From assembly GCA_013398175.1 (NCBI GenBank), contig VZRZ01001923.1, forward strand, positions 778,053 to 842,052: a stretch of 64,000 nucleotides of DNA. Direction: 5' to 3'. Every line of letters begins with the position of its first letter. Positions within the stretch are counted from its first letter, which is position 1. Source of the stretch: Climacteris rufus. Taxonomy: Eukaryota > Chordata > Aves > Passeriformes > Climacteridae. The notes under the pieces are model-generated. The model was not told the origin of the DNA. It was given only the letters and a program-made list of their open reading frames with translations, and made no database searches. The position numbers and the translations under genes were made by a program. This document shows positions 28,446-41,731 of the stretch, piece after piece.

Positions 28446-28908
28446 CCATGTGGCAAATGCTATCTCCAGTCCATATAAACAACAGCACCTTCTTGTTTCA
28501 CTGTCTTTATTAGAGAGCACTGAAAGACGCCCGAGCTGGCTTGTCTACAGCAGCAGTCTGAGCCAGAGCAGCACACTGTGCAAACCCTGCAGCAGCCCTG
28601 GCTCTTCAGCCCACTTCAGACCTCTAATGCCACATCTCCCCTGCAGCTGGTTAAGCTCAGCCTGGCTGTGCTGTGCCTGTTCCTCCAGCTGCAGCACAGG
28701 TATCACCTCTGCCTCGCCAGTCAGGCTGGCTTTTACATCTCCTTGTTATTCTTTCCCACCTCCTTCCTTGCTGATCTCTCCACATGACACATGCTTATCT
28801 AGCCCAGCTTGTCCAGGCATCTCCTCAAGCCCATACTTAAAAGAGAAATCCCTCTTGCCAGATCCCCAACAGGAAGCAACTTAATTTTCCAGTAGCCTGG
28901 TGAGGGAT

Positions 28909-28923
28909 GGTGTGTGTGTGTGT
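28909..28923. repeat. Short TG microsatellite
   Basis: A run of about seven TG units on the plus strand. Likely polymorphic but very short. Confidence 0.75.
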
Positions 28924-29085
28924 ATTTATGTAAGTAATAGTAATACATATGCCTGTATAAACATGCATACACTTGGGTGAACACACGTGGATTTTCTACT
29001 CTTTCCTTAAAGGGGAGCTTCAGGGAAGCAAAGTTAACTATTCCTATCTTAAAACATGCATGTCCAGCTTCTCCAGTGCAGGCAA

Positions 29086-29106
29086 GTGCAGTGCAGTGCA
29101 GTGCAG
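29086..29106. repeat. Pentanucleotide repeat (GTGCA), about 4 copies
   Basis: Four perfect tandem copies of GTGCA followed by G. A short microsatellite in the 14-kb intron. Confidence 0.9.
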
Positions 29107-29720
29107 CCCACGTCAGACTTCTGGTCGTACTCGTCTCTACCATGATGCTTAATAGAAGACACTGCTTCTTTCTCAACTTGTCAGGTGAGCACCAAAACAG
29201 CTGATTTTAAAATTCACATCACTGCTGCCAGGGAATTAACAGATTTTTGCTAAAAAACTGCTCTTGCTTCAGACTAACTGTAAATCTGAGCAAGTATTAC
29301 AGCTCATGTTACACAGTCACACCCACCCATGGGCTCATTTCACAGGTCAAGCATAAACACAGAACTTTGGGTTACTCAATTATTTAATTTTTTTTTTCAA
29401 TTTATTTTGAAGAGGTCCAGCTAATTGTCTGCCCAGTTTCCTAACACTCAGAAATGCCATGGGGCTGCTGAAGAAAAGAGCAGGATGGGTATTACAACTG
29501 GTTTATAATGCAGCATTTGTGCATCGCTCTGCTCCATGCCTGGCAACAAGCATTAGGAAAATCAGCACTAATGACCATCCTTTGGGGAAAAGCATCTAAA
29601 AGCCAGGCAAGGCCTCCCATTTTTACTCTCAAGCAAGACCATCAGCTTGCCAAACTGCAAAGAGCAACCACTCTCCCAGGAATCATTAAGAAATAAAATA
29701 AACAGTGCTATCCTCTTTTC

Positions 29721-29827
29721 AGGGAAAAAAAAAAAGAGTGAAAAAAGAGTAATGGGGAAAGGAAAAGAGGAGGGAGGAAGGGAAAAAGAAGGATGGAAAA
29801 AAAAGGAAAGAGGAAAAAGAAAAAAGA
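29721..29827. repeat. Long purine tract (polypyrimidine in the transcript)
   Basis: About 107 bases on the plus strand are almost all A and G (GGGAAAAAAAAAAAGAG onward, then AGGAGGGAGGAAGGGAAAAA), broken only by three or four T. In the PRKCH transcript it is a long run of C and U. Such tracts form triplex DNA in vitro and bind pyrimidine-tract splicing factors. Confidence 0.9.
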
Positions 29828-31616
29828 CAATTTGCAGCCAGATGAATAAGACTGAGTAAATAACTTAAAAAGAGGCCAGGAAAGGCAAATCTTAAACCAG
29901 CAGATAGTTCAGACACTTGCAAATTTGACCTAAGAGTTATGTGTCTCCTTTCTTGGGGACTACCAGTGGGACTGAGGAGGAGTTGAAAACTGTATTGTTT
30001 TGTGACAGGGCCCAAAGCTGAACTCCTCACATGTCTATTTTTCTACTTTGCATTGCCCAGAAGTCTCCCTGATCTGATAGCTCTGTTTGACGCAGCAAGA
30101 AAGGAGCATTTGAGTCAACAGGAAACAGTGACACGAAAGGTTTCACACCAAGGGGCAGCCACGGGAGGAAATCACATTGCACCATTCCTGGACTGAGATC
30201 AAGATGAATAAAGTCACAAAGCAATTGTTACTGTAAATTAAAGAAACACTTGGAGGAAACAAAGTCCACAGGATCAGCCTCTAAGTTCACAAGGCTCATT
30301 TCAAGGCTGGCTTACACCTAGGGATTAACCCTGCCAATTTCTGTGCAAGAGAACTGTTGCCTTTTTTTTTTTCCTGGCTTTTAAAATATTTATTTTTTTA
30401 ATTTCAGTTTTCTATCCCTATTTGTTCACCTATTAGCAGGGCAGGGGCTGTTGGAAGCACAGCAGTGTTTGACAGCAGCTATCCGTTATATTTGTTCATT
30501 ATCTTAGGGGAATTTGGTGGGGCTTGGAGAGAGTCCCTGACTACAAAAGCCACTGAGAGGGACAATCCACACACTGGTTACTGCCCCTTGAAAACACTGA
30601 AATCCATCTCAAGTAAAACTTTAGCCCTTTTTCCTCAGCAGCTCTACAAAGCTATTTTGAATCCTCACACCCTTCCTCTTCATCATCACAGGGGAAGAAA
30701 AAATAAATCCAGATTTTATTAGTAAAGCATCCTTTCCCTCCAGTGTGATGGCCAACTTCTACCCTCTTCTAGTCGAGTCACAGCTGATGTCCATGTACAA
30801 CCCACACAACACCAAAGACCTCCAGAGACAGCTTGGGACCTTATCTCCAATCACAAGGGTCCAGTTTTTTCCCCCCAAAAAAATCAGCCTGGCTCAGGAA
30901 TCCCACTAAGTTTGCATTTCATCTTTTTGGAAATAATTCATGCACACAAGTCCTTAGAAAATCAACTCTGGACTCAATGTGAGCTCACTGAAGCCAAAGG
31001 GTTTCCCCATGAAAAGAGCAATTTTCCCCTGTTTTGGCAGTTTATGCTGTGCAGAGCACAAGGCAGGCTTTCCAAATATCCCCAAACACAGACAGCTGTG
31101 TCACTGCTTCCCAGAGAACGTTTATTGTTTCCAAAAAGAGTAGCAGGGTTTAGGGAGCTTGCAAGCAAATTATTACAAGATAATTACAAGAGCTGGCAGG
31201 CTCCCTCAGCGTTTTCAATGTTCCTGTTCTCCCTTCGTGGTCCACAACCCCCACACAAAGCAAATCTGCCCTAGGCCTTGCTGGGAGCGAGCAAATAAAC
31301 CGTGATTTCTGAGTACTGGGCTGCAGAAAGCCACATGTCCAACTCCCCAGCAGTGCAAGTGGCCATCTGTATGTGGGTCAAGGCACTGCAAAGCACAGCA
31401 TCTGGAGGAGGAATAACACATGGGCTTGTTTCTCAGTGTTTATCTTTGTAGGACTAACACAGTCATGCCCTGCTCTTAGATGTTGCTCTGTGGGGAAATG
31501 CCTGTCCTCCACACCCAGCACTCCACAAAGTCTAGGAATTCCTGTTGGAAATTCCTCCCCTCTCTCACTGGGGTCTTCAACATCCTCATGAAGGGAAGTG
31601 GAGGGGCAGGCACTGA

Positions 31617-31920
31617 TCTTCCTCACTCTCATGACCAGTGACAGGACACAAGGAAACGTTTGGAGCTGAGTCAGGGGAGGTTTATGTTGGATATTAGGAA
31701 AAGATTCTTCACCCAGAGGGTGGCTGGGCACTGGAACAGGCTCCCCAGGGCAGTGGTCACAGCCCCAAGCCTGACAGAGTTCAAGGAGTGTTTGGACAAA
31801 GCTCTCAGGCACAGGGTGGGATTGTTAGGGTGTTCTCTGTAGGGCCAGGAGTTGGACCCAATGATGATGGGTCCCTTCCAACTCAGCATATTCTATGGTT
31901 CTGTGATTCCATTCTATGAA
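31617..31920 (+). mobile_element. CR1 LINE 3' fragment
   Basis: Reads in forward CR1 sense: GACAGGACACAAGGAAACG, GGATATTAGGAAAAGATTC, CTGGAACAGGCTCCCCAGGG and a tail of TATTCTATGGTTCTGTGATT. Plus strand, so antisense to PRKCH. 5'-truncated, about 300 bases. Confidence 0.9.
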
Positions 31921-32450
31921 TTCCTGCTGTGGAAGTGCCTCCCCTCCATACCCAGCCCTTTGAGCCAGGCAGCGCCGCACCCTCCCGAGCCGCCTGCTGC
32001 TCCCAGCTCCGGGGGTCACGGAGGGCAGGCTGTCCAGGGGGGTTTCACCAGGCAGTGTTTTGAACCAGGGAGGGCTGCAGGTGTCCTGTGAACAGGCTCA
32101 CCATGAAGCAGCCACCACAACAACCCTTGCACAAACACGTGTGAGCACAGGAGCAGATCTAATGAGCTCAGCCCCCGATTTCTGGACAAAGCCACTGTCG
32201 CCTGGCTGCGATGGAGCACGAAGACAGTGTCTGATGCCAGGTGAAAATTTGGTCCTTTGATTTCAAATCAGAGCAACTACAACAAGGAACATCTCTGCTC
32301 CATGCTGGCTCAGCTGGAACCCCCTGCACGTGACAGATGATGGCCCTGGCGTGGCCCAGGACTCCCAGGCAGAGAGGCAGCAGGCTTTGCAGCCATCTGC
32401 TCACTGAGCTGTGCTGCTCTGTGAGTTTTTCTCCTCCCTGCTTCAGTGGC

Positions 32451-32474
32451 TGCAGAGGTGCCTGCAGAGGTGCC
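32451..32474. repeat. 12-base direct duplication
   Basis: TGCAGAGGTGCC occurs twice without a spacer. Probably replication slippage. Confidence 0.85.
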
Positions 32475-33097
32475 TGCCAGCCTCAGGAACCACTTCTGCC
32501 TCGGGGAACCAAGCCTGGACAGCACACACAGCCCTGGGGCTGTCCAGAGGAGGGATCACTGGGTGATGCAGCTGAAAGGCTGAGAAAGGGAAGTTTCTTT
32601 CTGCTGCTGCTATTGGGTGTTTTTTTTAAGCTAGAAGCAGTGAAAATTAAGCCAACTCAGACTGGGCATAAGGTGCATGTGGTGTCTGCTCCAGGCAGGG
32701 CAGCTGGTGAACACATTTCTGAGAAGTGCAGGTCACTTCCCCACACCAGGCTCGTTTTCAGCTCCTTTAACAGAGTCACCAACCACTGTCACACCACATG
32801 AACAGCGCAGTTATCACTGGTTATCACCCACCACTCTGCTCTCTGATGCTGCTGACAGTGGGCACCACGAGGCTTCCTGTGAGGCCACTGCAGAGAGGCA
32901 CATACACCTCTCCTGGAGAATAATAAATTGGCTCTTGCCATTTGCATAAATAAACTCTGCAGGGTCCCTCGGGGTGAAGGCAGCCTCGGCACTCGTGTGC
33001 ACAGTGCAGCTTCAATGCTGAGCTCGTTCAGAGGAGCTGAATGACAACCACAACCCAGAGCAAACTGAGGGGAGCTGTGGGTTCCCACTTGCCCCAG

Positions 33098-33120
33098 GAA
33101 AACAAAACAAAACAAAACAC
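33098..33120. repeat. AAAAC tandem repeat
   Basis: Four AAAAC-like units in a row on the plus strand (GAAAACAAAACAAAACAAAA). Simple repeat. Confidence 0.85.
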
Positions 33121-36100
33121 AAAACCCCAAATCTGACTGCATCCTCCATATTTCCGCCCCTATTTTCTTAACCACTTGGCTGAAATTTCATGCTTGTAGG
33201 CTGGAGAGTTTTGTAACAGGCAAATTCAGGCATTTATCTGGAACAATGCATCTTCTGGGGTACTCAAGTGAACCATATGCACATCCTTCCTCCTCACCCC
33301 TCCCTGTAAGACAGCCTAATTCACAGCAGGATCCCACTATTAGCTCACCTTTTCCCTAGAAACTTTTACATAATTTATACATGTGCAAAAATATTATTAT
33401 TTTCTTGCTTATTTGTATCTGTTCCACTTGAAACAAAACCAAACCCCAACTAGAAAAAAAACCCCAAACTCAGATGCTAAGTCAACCAGTTATGTACAAT
33501 ATGAATTATGTACAAAAATGTCTGGTGTTTTAATCTCAATTAAAAAAAAACACTTTGAACATCATTAAAATAAAACATTAAAAAGATATAAAACAAATTG
33601 AAAGAAGAACCAAAATGAAATCTTCCCCCCTAGACCTTTTAAAATGGCATAGAAAACTACATAAATGCTCCTTCTCAACTGAAAAATCAAAACAAACCAA
33701 AGGACTGGGTGAACTTAGAGAGGAAAAGGAAGTAGAGTGCATCACACTATACACATTACCTGTTAATCAAACATTTATAGGACATCTGCACCCCTCAGCT
33801 GGCTCCTGGCATCTTGGCATCTCAGAAGAGAGCAGCCCTTTAAGTATCATGCTTTTTTACAGCCCTCAGTTCAGAGAAAGGCTACTGGAAGTGTTATTTC
33901 CAGTTTGGAGCGACCAAGCTGTGGACAGCTCTGTCCTGTTTCACAAAATACTGAGCTCTGCAATATCTGCTGGCTCAGGCTGGGCTGGGCAAGGCCAGAG
34001 AACTCTACAAACTCAGCCAAAGGTCTTCAGGAAAATTACGAGTGTCAAAGCACCCAAAAGCCACTTGGAAACAGTTTGCTATCAGGGTTTGTGGCTCATC
34101 CTTAAGCATCACCTGAAAGCAATCTGGATTCAAAGAGACTGAAACCTAAAGCACCACTGGGGCACACCTCAGTTACCTCTTCTCTGAGCTTTGATTACCT
34201 TTGTTTTTTCTTCCCCTTCCTCCTCAATACATACTGGCACCTGCTTGTTCAGGCTGCTTGAGAGTTACTTCCATTTTGATCTCTTTTTATGCCACAACTT
34301 CCCTGATTCTAAGGCCAAAAAATCTTAGTTACACATACTGTGGCTAACCATAGGCAACAGCATCTCCTTTGGCTACCCTTGCACTGAGCTTGATAATTTG
34401 TCCAAGCTACAGTGTCACCCTTAAGCCACTGCAGATGGAGACAAGATTTCACCAACCTCATGAAAATGCAAGTATCCAGAGTCCCTCAACCATGTGGGGT
34501 CAGAAAGTTACACTGGGGAGCCACAACATGAAGATGGCAGCTGACCCTTCCAACCCTCCAGCTCATGTTTTCACCTCAGCTTGCACTGCTTCAGTGTGCA
34601 GCCCAAGCATGGACACGCAGCAAAGTTCACAGATTAGAGTCAGAAATGTCAGTCTGATCTTGTTTCACCTCCTGCCTGCAAAAAAACCCTGACCTCGAAT
34701 GTTCCTGCAATGAAGTGATCACTGCAAGGTGCCACTGCACATGTCGGACAAAGCAGAGCCTTTTCAGAGCTGGCTGCAGAGGCCTCACACATCTGGTTTG
34801 CTGACAGCTGGAACCAGCGTGCCAGAAAACATGTCAGGGGTTTTTGGTGCATGTGAACACTGCAAAGCCACAGAAACATGCACTTTTGACCAGTCTGCCT
34901 TTGTTCTGTGCTAGACAGGACACGAGCCAGAGGAAAGCAGAAACTGACTGTCCCCGCTGTGGTCACAGAGCCAACACCACAGCACACACACCTGCAGGAG
35001 CTGCACTGGAAAGTGAAGGCAGAGACAGGAAATTCCTCTGTACATTCCTGTCTGAGAGCCCCTGAAAACCAGCTGGCCACCCCAGCCAAAGCACAGCTCA
35101 AGCTCCTTCAAGCCTGACTTCAGCAGGACTCTGCAGCAAGCCCCCAGCAAGGCGCCTGTGCTTACAGCCAGAAGCTGCACCAGGCTTTTTGAAAGGTGCC
35201 AGGCCTAGAACAGGATGTCCCATCAACATCTTCACTTGATTTTGACTGGAAGCATCAACAATGAAGCGTGTACTGGACTTACAGCACAGTGGGTTGGGGC
35301 TAGCAGAAGTCTCAGCTCTCAAGAATAAAAGTCTCAATGCCTGCAGAAAAGCATCCAAGAAGTGCATTTGGCTGTCAAGTGAATGCACGTATGGGGTTGT
35401 GCCTCCACGACGTGCCAGAGAGGGAATACTGGTGGTTCAGAGCCTGGGAGTTGATCAGAGCCATCCTCTCTGCTCCCAAAGGGCTCCCCCTCGCTGCTTT
35501 TCAAAGAGAATATCAAAAAGCCTCGCTGCTTCCTCAACGCCCACCAGCACACTCCCATCTGTGTCAGGGCACTTGTTCACCACCCAGAGCCCCAGGAGGG
35601 CTGTCAGTGCCCCTGCAGCCTCCCTCACCTCAACCAAGCTGGGCTCTGCACTCTGCTTTACCCACCTGTGGACAGTGGAGGGGCTGGTGTACAACCAGGC
35701 TGATGATGGAGATCCCCTGGAGGGATCGTGACTGAGGACTCCCCTGTTCATACACGGGCACTTAAACCTCTCTTGTGGCACCTGAGGACCAAGGGGTGGG
35801 TGAGCTGCCACTGCTCAGTCCCGCCTCTTTGGCTCATGGGCCCTCACTTAAAAATGACATCCCTGCTGAGGGCCCCAGGTTAACACTTCTAGGAGGGGAA
35901 ACACAGGCTCATCTCTCTGAACAACTGGGTGACCCATGACATGATGCCCATGCTGACCCTGGCAGAACTGCCTGAGTGCCCCGAGATCAGCAGAAATACA
36001 GAGAAACCTTCCCGTTCTGTCTCAGGAGCATGACAGCAGCCCTCAGCCAGCAAAGGGCACAAAAAGCTACGTGCCAAACAGCAGGCTGCCCTCGTAAAAT

Positions 36101-37493
36101 GGGACCAGTTCAGTGATTATGCTGTCCTGGAGTCCCAGGCCAGTCCTGCCTGGCTTAAATAGCACCCCTGCTCACTATTATCTTGCGGGACGCTCGTTAT
36201 AGAAAATCAGTCCCTCTGCCAACTCCTCCTGTCTCACTATTTTTGGAACAACACGGGCAGGCTCTGAGCCTCAGCAACTGTCAGCAGAGCCCCGGGGAAA
36301 GCAAATCCATATAACGATCGGGCTGGCTGATGGGGACAGTGCTGGGAACAGCATCGCCTGGGGGGCAGTCCCCTGGAAGGACCCTTTGCTCATGAGAAAA
36401 GGGATAAGAGCAATAAACATAAAACCTAGAAGCTATTCGACACTATTTGCATGGGAAGCTGATCTCCCCCAGCCCTTTCCATTCTCATGCATATGAGTGC
36501 AGACAAAAGGATTTAAAGGCAAACCACCTGTGTAGGAAGGATGGCTCCTAAACCCCAAAGAAGACAGGACCTGCTTACATTCCAGGATTCACATTCCCCA
36601 GGATTATATTACTGGTTTAGCTATTTATGCATATAGCCTCTTTCACCCCTTCTAGGACAGTATTGTTGAGATGTTGGATGACACCAGTGTCAGGTTAATG
36701 GAAACAAACACTTTTTGGTGCTTGTGACCCCTAATGCAGGATCCACGATTATCCACAGGTCCCAGCACCTGTCAGCAACTCGCAGATTACTGGAGCAGAA
36801 GCATAATCCTCTGTGACACTGAAGAATTATTCTAAGGCCCTAGAAAAAGCACAGGTAAATGGCTTAGGCAAGGTGAAAAGCTCCCAAGACAAGGCCTTCA
36901 CTTAAAAAAAATTAAAAGCAGAGATGTGGTGAGCAAGGAAGACAGATGCAGCTGGAGCAGGACTTAAATTGCCCCCCTGCAATGGAGCAGCTGGACTCCT
37001 TCCTTGCCTTTCATAGGAAAGGAATCTGGAGGTGCAGGTCCAAAACTGCCCAGCGCAGTGCTGGGCACGCAGATGGCAACATCCAGCCTTCACCAGCCTG
37101 CAGGGCAGCTGATATTTCATCTTTAGGCTCTGAAAACTGTGACCCACACCAGGCAGAGCCAGCCCTTGCAGCTCCTACCACCTAGTGGCTGCAGGACTCA
37201 ACCCTGATGGAGCAAGGAGGCTGCTTGGAGGTCAGGCAGCCTCAGCCCACCCTGGGCAAAAAAACCTGCCCTTGCCGGCAGGCATCACTTACGCTGCAGC
37301 TGAGACTAAATCAGGCTCACACTGAGCACAGAGGCAGCACAAGAGAACAGAAAACCTTTCTAAAAACCATCAGTGGATAACGTAAGCTCAGAAAAACCTC
37401 AGCCAGCTCTAAAATAGGCAAGCAGAAGTAACAGCAGCACAGATGAACTCGGGTAATGCATTGCTGTTTCAGGTACTTGTGCCAGCTCAGCTA

Positions 37494-37532
37494 ATCATAG
37501 AATCACAGAATGGTGTGGGGTGGAAGGGATGC
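37494..37532 (-). mobile_element. Short CR1 3'-end remnant
   Basis: Only the terminal motif AATCATAGAATCACAGAATG and a following GGTGGAAGGGATG match the CR1 end; similarity then stops. A tiny remnant or a 5'-truncated insertion. Confidence 0.7.
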
Positions 37533-40500
37533 TTTCCTGGAATAATGGCATCCCTGGAATAATGCTGCATTCCTGGTACCACACAACATCACATTGTGCA
37601 GAACAGACATGCCCTGGGCTGTTAAAGTCACCCCCAGATTGCTTAAGCCAGGGGAAAAGTTTGCTGGTTTGGTTGGGATATTGTACAAGAGCCAGAATGC
37701 AAATGGCTCTGGATGCAGCCAAACCCTCAGACCCTTTGAGTGCTCTGTCCTCAACCTGCAGCAGCACCTCAGGCACTTACAAGCACCTTCCTTTTGAGTT
37801 TCCACAACTTCCTACTGAACTGAGAGGGAGAATGCCATAACTGGACACCCCTGTTCTAGGTGCAGCCTCACCCGTGCCAAGCAGAAGGGATAATGACTCT
37901 CCCAAGCTCCTGAAGCAGCCCAGTACATCATTCAAGTCACATTCCATGGGGCTGCACTGCTGGCTCATACTGAACCTGGCACCTACCATAAGCCCTGGGT
38001 GCTTCCACCTGGGCTACTGCTCTGCCAGCCACTCCCAGCCTGTCCTGATCTTATGGGATCAGGCTCTGACTTGGCCTCCATAAATGATCAGAAGCCTCAA
38101 AATGGCTAGATCTTGGGAAATTCCTAAAGGCAGGCCCAGTAGGTCATTATGCACCCAGGATCTCCATGGCAGACTGGAGTCATGCTTTGTTTTTTACAGC
38201 ATGAACCATTAATGCCACACTTTCAGAGTCTGGGCTGTAATTGTGACACATATGATGTGGTTTCCAGGTAATTGCAAGTGAAACTGGGCATTTGTGTTAC
38301 CCTGCCCCCAATTCACACATTTTTAAATATGGTTGCAGGATGACATTTTGAATAAGTGGTCACTCTTTTTATACATATATAATATTTTATATATATCTTT
38401 TGCTGCCACATTCTTGTTAATGGAAGGGATATCACCATGCCATACAAAGAATAAGCAGAAATCCTAAGTTGTATCAGTCTAGTCAGGCCCTCCTGGAAGA
38501 ATTCTGTCCAGTGAATACCCTGCTGTTGCAATCATATCTCTACTATAGCAAAGGGATTTAATTCTGCTTTTATAAGCAATTTAAATCTGGTTCTTCTGGA
38601 TTCAAGTTTGTGTCACTGAGTGCAGACCATGGGCAAAAGACGTCATGAACCACCATAGTGTGAAATCTACACTTTTTTGTAAACCCTCCCTTTTTTGGTG
38701 ACATTTGCTATCAGAGGGAAGTGGTTTTCTGTTACAGACAATGAAGCAAAGTGGAATTCAAGTAAAAGAGGAACCCAGGAAAGACTGGAAACAGCAGGGT
38801 CCTGCTGCACAAGCACCACTCCCTTGGCACCATTTCAGAGACTGACCAGCTCTGTGTTGAGGGCATCAAGGGCTGAGGGGTTCTTCTCTCTGCTTCTCTA
38901 ATGACAAGCTGGTCCAGAAATTCCTGTTCCAGGCTGCTCTACTGTTTAGCAACCTCCTTTTAATTTCCAGTCTAACTGTACCCATGGCCAGTCTAGACTC
39001 ATTTAATCTTAGCCAGCATCTTGACAGCTTTGTTTCCCTCCTCAGTGTGTGACATCTGCAGACATCAATCAGATCCTCTTTTTGCTTTCAATTTGCTAGT
39101 CTAAACAGGCTGAGTTCTCCCGTTTTCTTCCTCTTTGCAAAAGACTCTGCAATTACCTCACCAGCCCAAAAGACCTTGCCTGCACCCACAGGTTGCATTC
39201 AGTTTTTCTGAACATGACAGACAGCACTCACACACTGACCTTGAGGCTTCCCTAAGTTCATGGGAAACACTCTGCACAGCCCAGGAGCACACTTGGTTGC
39301 TGTCTCCCCATCTACACTGCAAATTCAGTAAGCAAAGCCATGGCACAGATCAAAGCAACAAATTGCAAAATCCACATTTGACCTCCAAGAGAGCACATCA
39401 ATACTGGACACTCCTGATATTTCAGGAAAGCCATTACAAGTTAAAATATCATGAAATAGAAGTTTCCTTGGTTACTAGTGACAACAGTGAGCTTTAAGTT
39501 TCATTTCTGCTACACAGCACAGCTGCTCTGTGAACCATGTGAGCTGTATACTAAAAAAGAACCAACACAAACCATCTCATTTCTATTAGGTGAGTCCACC
39601 CAAGGGCTCCATCCTAAATGAGCACAATTCTTCAACTCCATAGCTGGCTGTTGCATCACCCCAGCAAGAAGAGAAATGGGTAGGTGGCAGAATACATTTG
39701 TCTGCTCCTTTTATTTTTTTTAAAGTATTTTGGGTTTATGTAGGAGGAGTGAAGCTACAATTAAAAGAGCAAGTTTCTCCTGCCTCTTCTAAGAGGAAAA
39801 CAAGCTCCACTGCCCTTTAGCAAAGAACAAAATGCAACTGGAAAGGAGCCCAGGCAGTTCTGAAGAGCTGCACTGCAGAAAATGCTTTGGTCCTAATAAC
39901 AGCTTAGCTGAGGGACTCCCAAATTCACCCTGCCAGTAAAAGGCTGTGGCCACCACCTCCATCTCAGCCACTCCTCCCTCCACCACCCACACCAGCAAGA
40001 GGCTCCCAGCCACCAGCACACACCACATGAGGCTCTCAGCCAGGCAGGCAGCCCAGGAGCAGTTCTGAGGTACACATGGCACAAGTGACAGCAATGCTGC
40101 CATCTGTCTTCTCTACACCAGAAGAAATACCAACCATACATGGACCTGACTCAGTGTCCACCCATGTTAGCCAGATCCTTTCCAGTAACCCCAGAAGGAT
40201 CTTTTGTTCAGTTCTGGGCAGTCTACAAAGGCTGGCAGAGACAGGAGGCTACCCCTGGTTCCAAATGCAAATCTTTATGTTTGCAGAAAATTCAATGCAA
40301 ATAAGAGTCCTGTTAAAATTCAGGCAGCAACAGAGCAGAGCCTGAGATCCTACATCAAGCAGAGGACACTGCAGGTGTGTGGACATTTGCACATATGCAT
40401 TTGGAAACATTCAGTGGCAGGGAGATGTTTCTAGGGAAGACACAAAGAAAGGCTTTGTGTCTTACCAATTTGTTAGGGAGCTTAGAGAAAGCCAGGATTT

Positions 40501-40670
40501 TGTTTGCCAAATGCCCAGTACATGTTAGAGGTGGAATACAGCAGTGTGCTCTGTGCATCCCGGAGCAGAGAGGTTTCTCCTGGGTCTGAGGTGGGGCCAA
40601 ATACACAGCAGGGCTCTTCATGCCAGCCACTGTCAGGAGGAAGGCTGGCCAGTGCCTGGGCTATACTTAC

Positions 40671-40844
40671 AGGAGTCTGGAAGCAACAGTACAGCTTGGT
40701 GAGGAAGGGGTGGTTCCTTGCTAAGGAGAGGATGCGTTTCTCAGTCATGGTGCATTCAACATCGTCATCCTGGAGAATGACGTCCTTCTTCAGCACCTTC
40801 ACTGCATACAGCTGCCCACTCTCTTTCATCTTGGCAAGCATCAC
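40671..40844 (-). CDS. PRKCH: PRKCH exon: kinase N-lobe with ATP lysine and alpha-C helix
   Basis: This 174-base exon (58 codons, phase 0 at both ends) lies between acceptor GGTTTAG and donor GTAAGT. It begins VMLAKMKESGQ. The ATP-anchoring Lys is in YAVKVLKK (codon at 40797-40799), and the alpha-C Glu that pairs with it is in MTEKRIL. The stretch DVILQDDDVECTM is typical of novel PKCs and PKN-like AGC kinases. The exon ends at LYCCFQTP, just before the strand that leads to the hinge. All expected catalytic residues of the N-lobe are intact. Confidence 0.97.
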
Positions 40845-41587
40845 CTAAACCAAAAGGGAGGGTGAGTGGCAAGGGCTGAGCCCTCAGTCTGAGCAGCACA
40901 GAGCCTCTCACAGCTTCCCAGGCTGGAAAGGTCAGTTATCTCATGACCAGGCTTGTGGACCAAAGTGAGTCAGCCTGTTAGCATGGGCATCAGTGTACAA
41001 TCAATGACACATGCTGCTGCCTGCAGCAGCCTGCTCTGGACAGAAATACCCACACACACTGCTCCTGTCTGGCACAGGCCTGGCTGCTCGAAGGTCACCC
41101 ACTGTGCCAGGACAAACTGTCTGAGCAGTGCCATTCATCCCACCTCCCTCCTCTGTTATCAAACTCAAATGTTCTCTTTCATATCAGCTTCATGGCAAAG
41201 CAGAGAAACAAACCCCCCAGTCTCACATTTGAAACCACTGCCTTGTTTCCTTTAAAGGAAAAGTCTCTACATGCTCCAAGAAACGCTGCCCAAATGAGTG
41301 TTAACGCACACACTTGCAGCCCCTGGTATGGGCCCTGGCATGCAGCTGTTCCTTCAGGGGCTAGCCTCTTTCTTTTTTGTGATATCCAATTCTTCACTGT
41401 ACTGTCAGCCTTCTTTCTCCTCCCTTTTCTCCCAGCTCTCTGTAACCAACTTAGTTACACAAAGCAAGTACTAACTCTGGAGTACCACCAGACAGGCTGT
41501 GTGCCGTGTTATGAAATAACTTCACCTGTCTTGGGGCTTCTTAAATAAGGAATGTGGTTTCTTAAAAGAGCCACGAGTAACTCTCAC
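40845..41587 (-). other. PRKCH: PRKCH intron, 743 bases
   Basis: A short GT-AG intron between the glycine-loop exon and the ATP-lysine exon. I see no repeat or RNA gene in it. Confidence 0.9.
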
Positions 41588-41731
41588 CTTTCCAAAGCTT
41601 CCCTTTCCCAATACACGAAGGAAGGTTAAGTCTTTGATCCCAAGTTTGCTTGCTGAACTTTCTGTGATGTTGTTGCCATCCTTCAGGCTGCCTTTTCCCT
41701 GATGTCTCAGCGTAGATCTCGAAACCAGTTT
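41588..41731 (-). CDS. PRKCH: PRKCH exon: V3 hinge and kinase glycine-rich loop
   Basis: This 144-base exon encodes exactly 48 codons between acceptor CTTCCACAG and donor GTGAGA. It begins KLVSRSTLRHQGKG, a Ser/Thr- and Lys-rich hinge that varies most among species, and ends with LTFLRVLGKGSFGK. The glycine loop GKGSFG (41588-41611, with its flanks) holds ATP phosphates in the kinase N-lobe. The residues before the loop (LTFLRVLG) differ from the mammalian version as I recall it (FEFIRVLG), a change within the usual range. Because it is an in-frame, phase-0 exon, skipping would remove the glycine loop without shifting the frame. Confidence 0.96.

Larger units (their letters stand above)
26546..40670 (-). 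other. PRKCH: PRKCH large intron, about 14.1 kb
   Basis: This intron separates the N-lobe exon from the hinge exon. It holds CR1 pieces at 27908-28445, 31617-31920 and 37494-37532, a long purine tract at 29721-29827, a GTGCA repeat, an AAAAC repeat, a small CpG cluster near 32 kb and an A/T-rich stretch at about 33360-33680. No other coding exon was recognised. Confidence 0.87.

Noticed and set aside
36100..36400. Possible muscle-type enhancer with MEF2- and SRF-like sites
   Set aside because: CTATTTTTGG and CCATATAACG each miss their consensus by at least one key base; no other support in the sequence.
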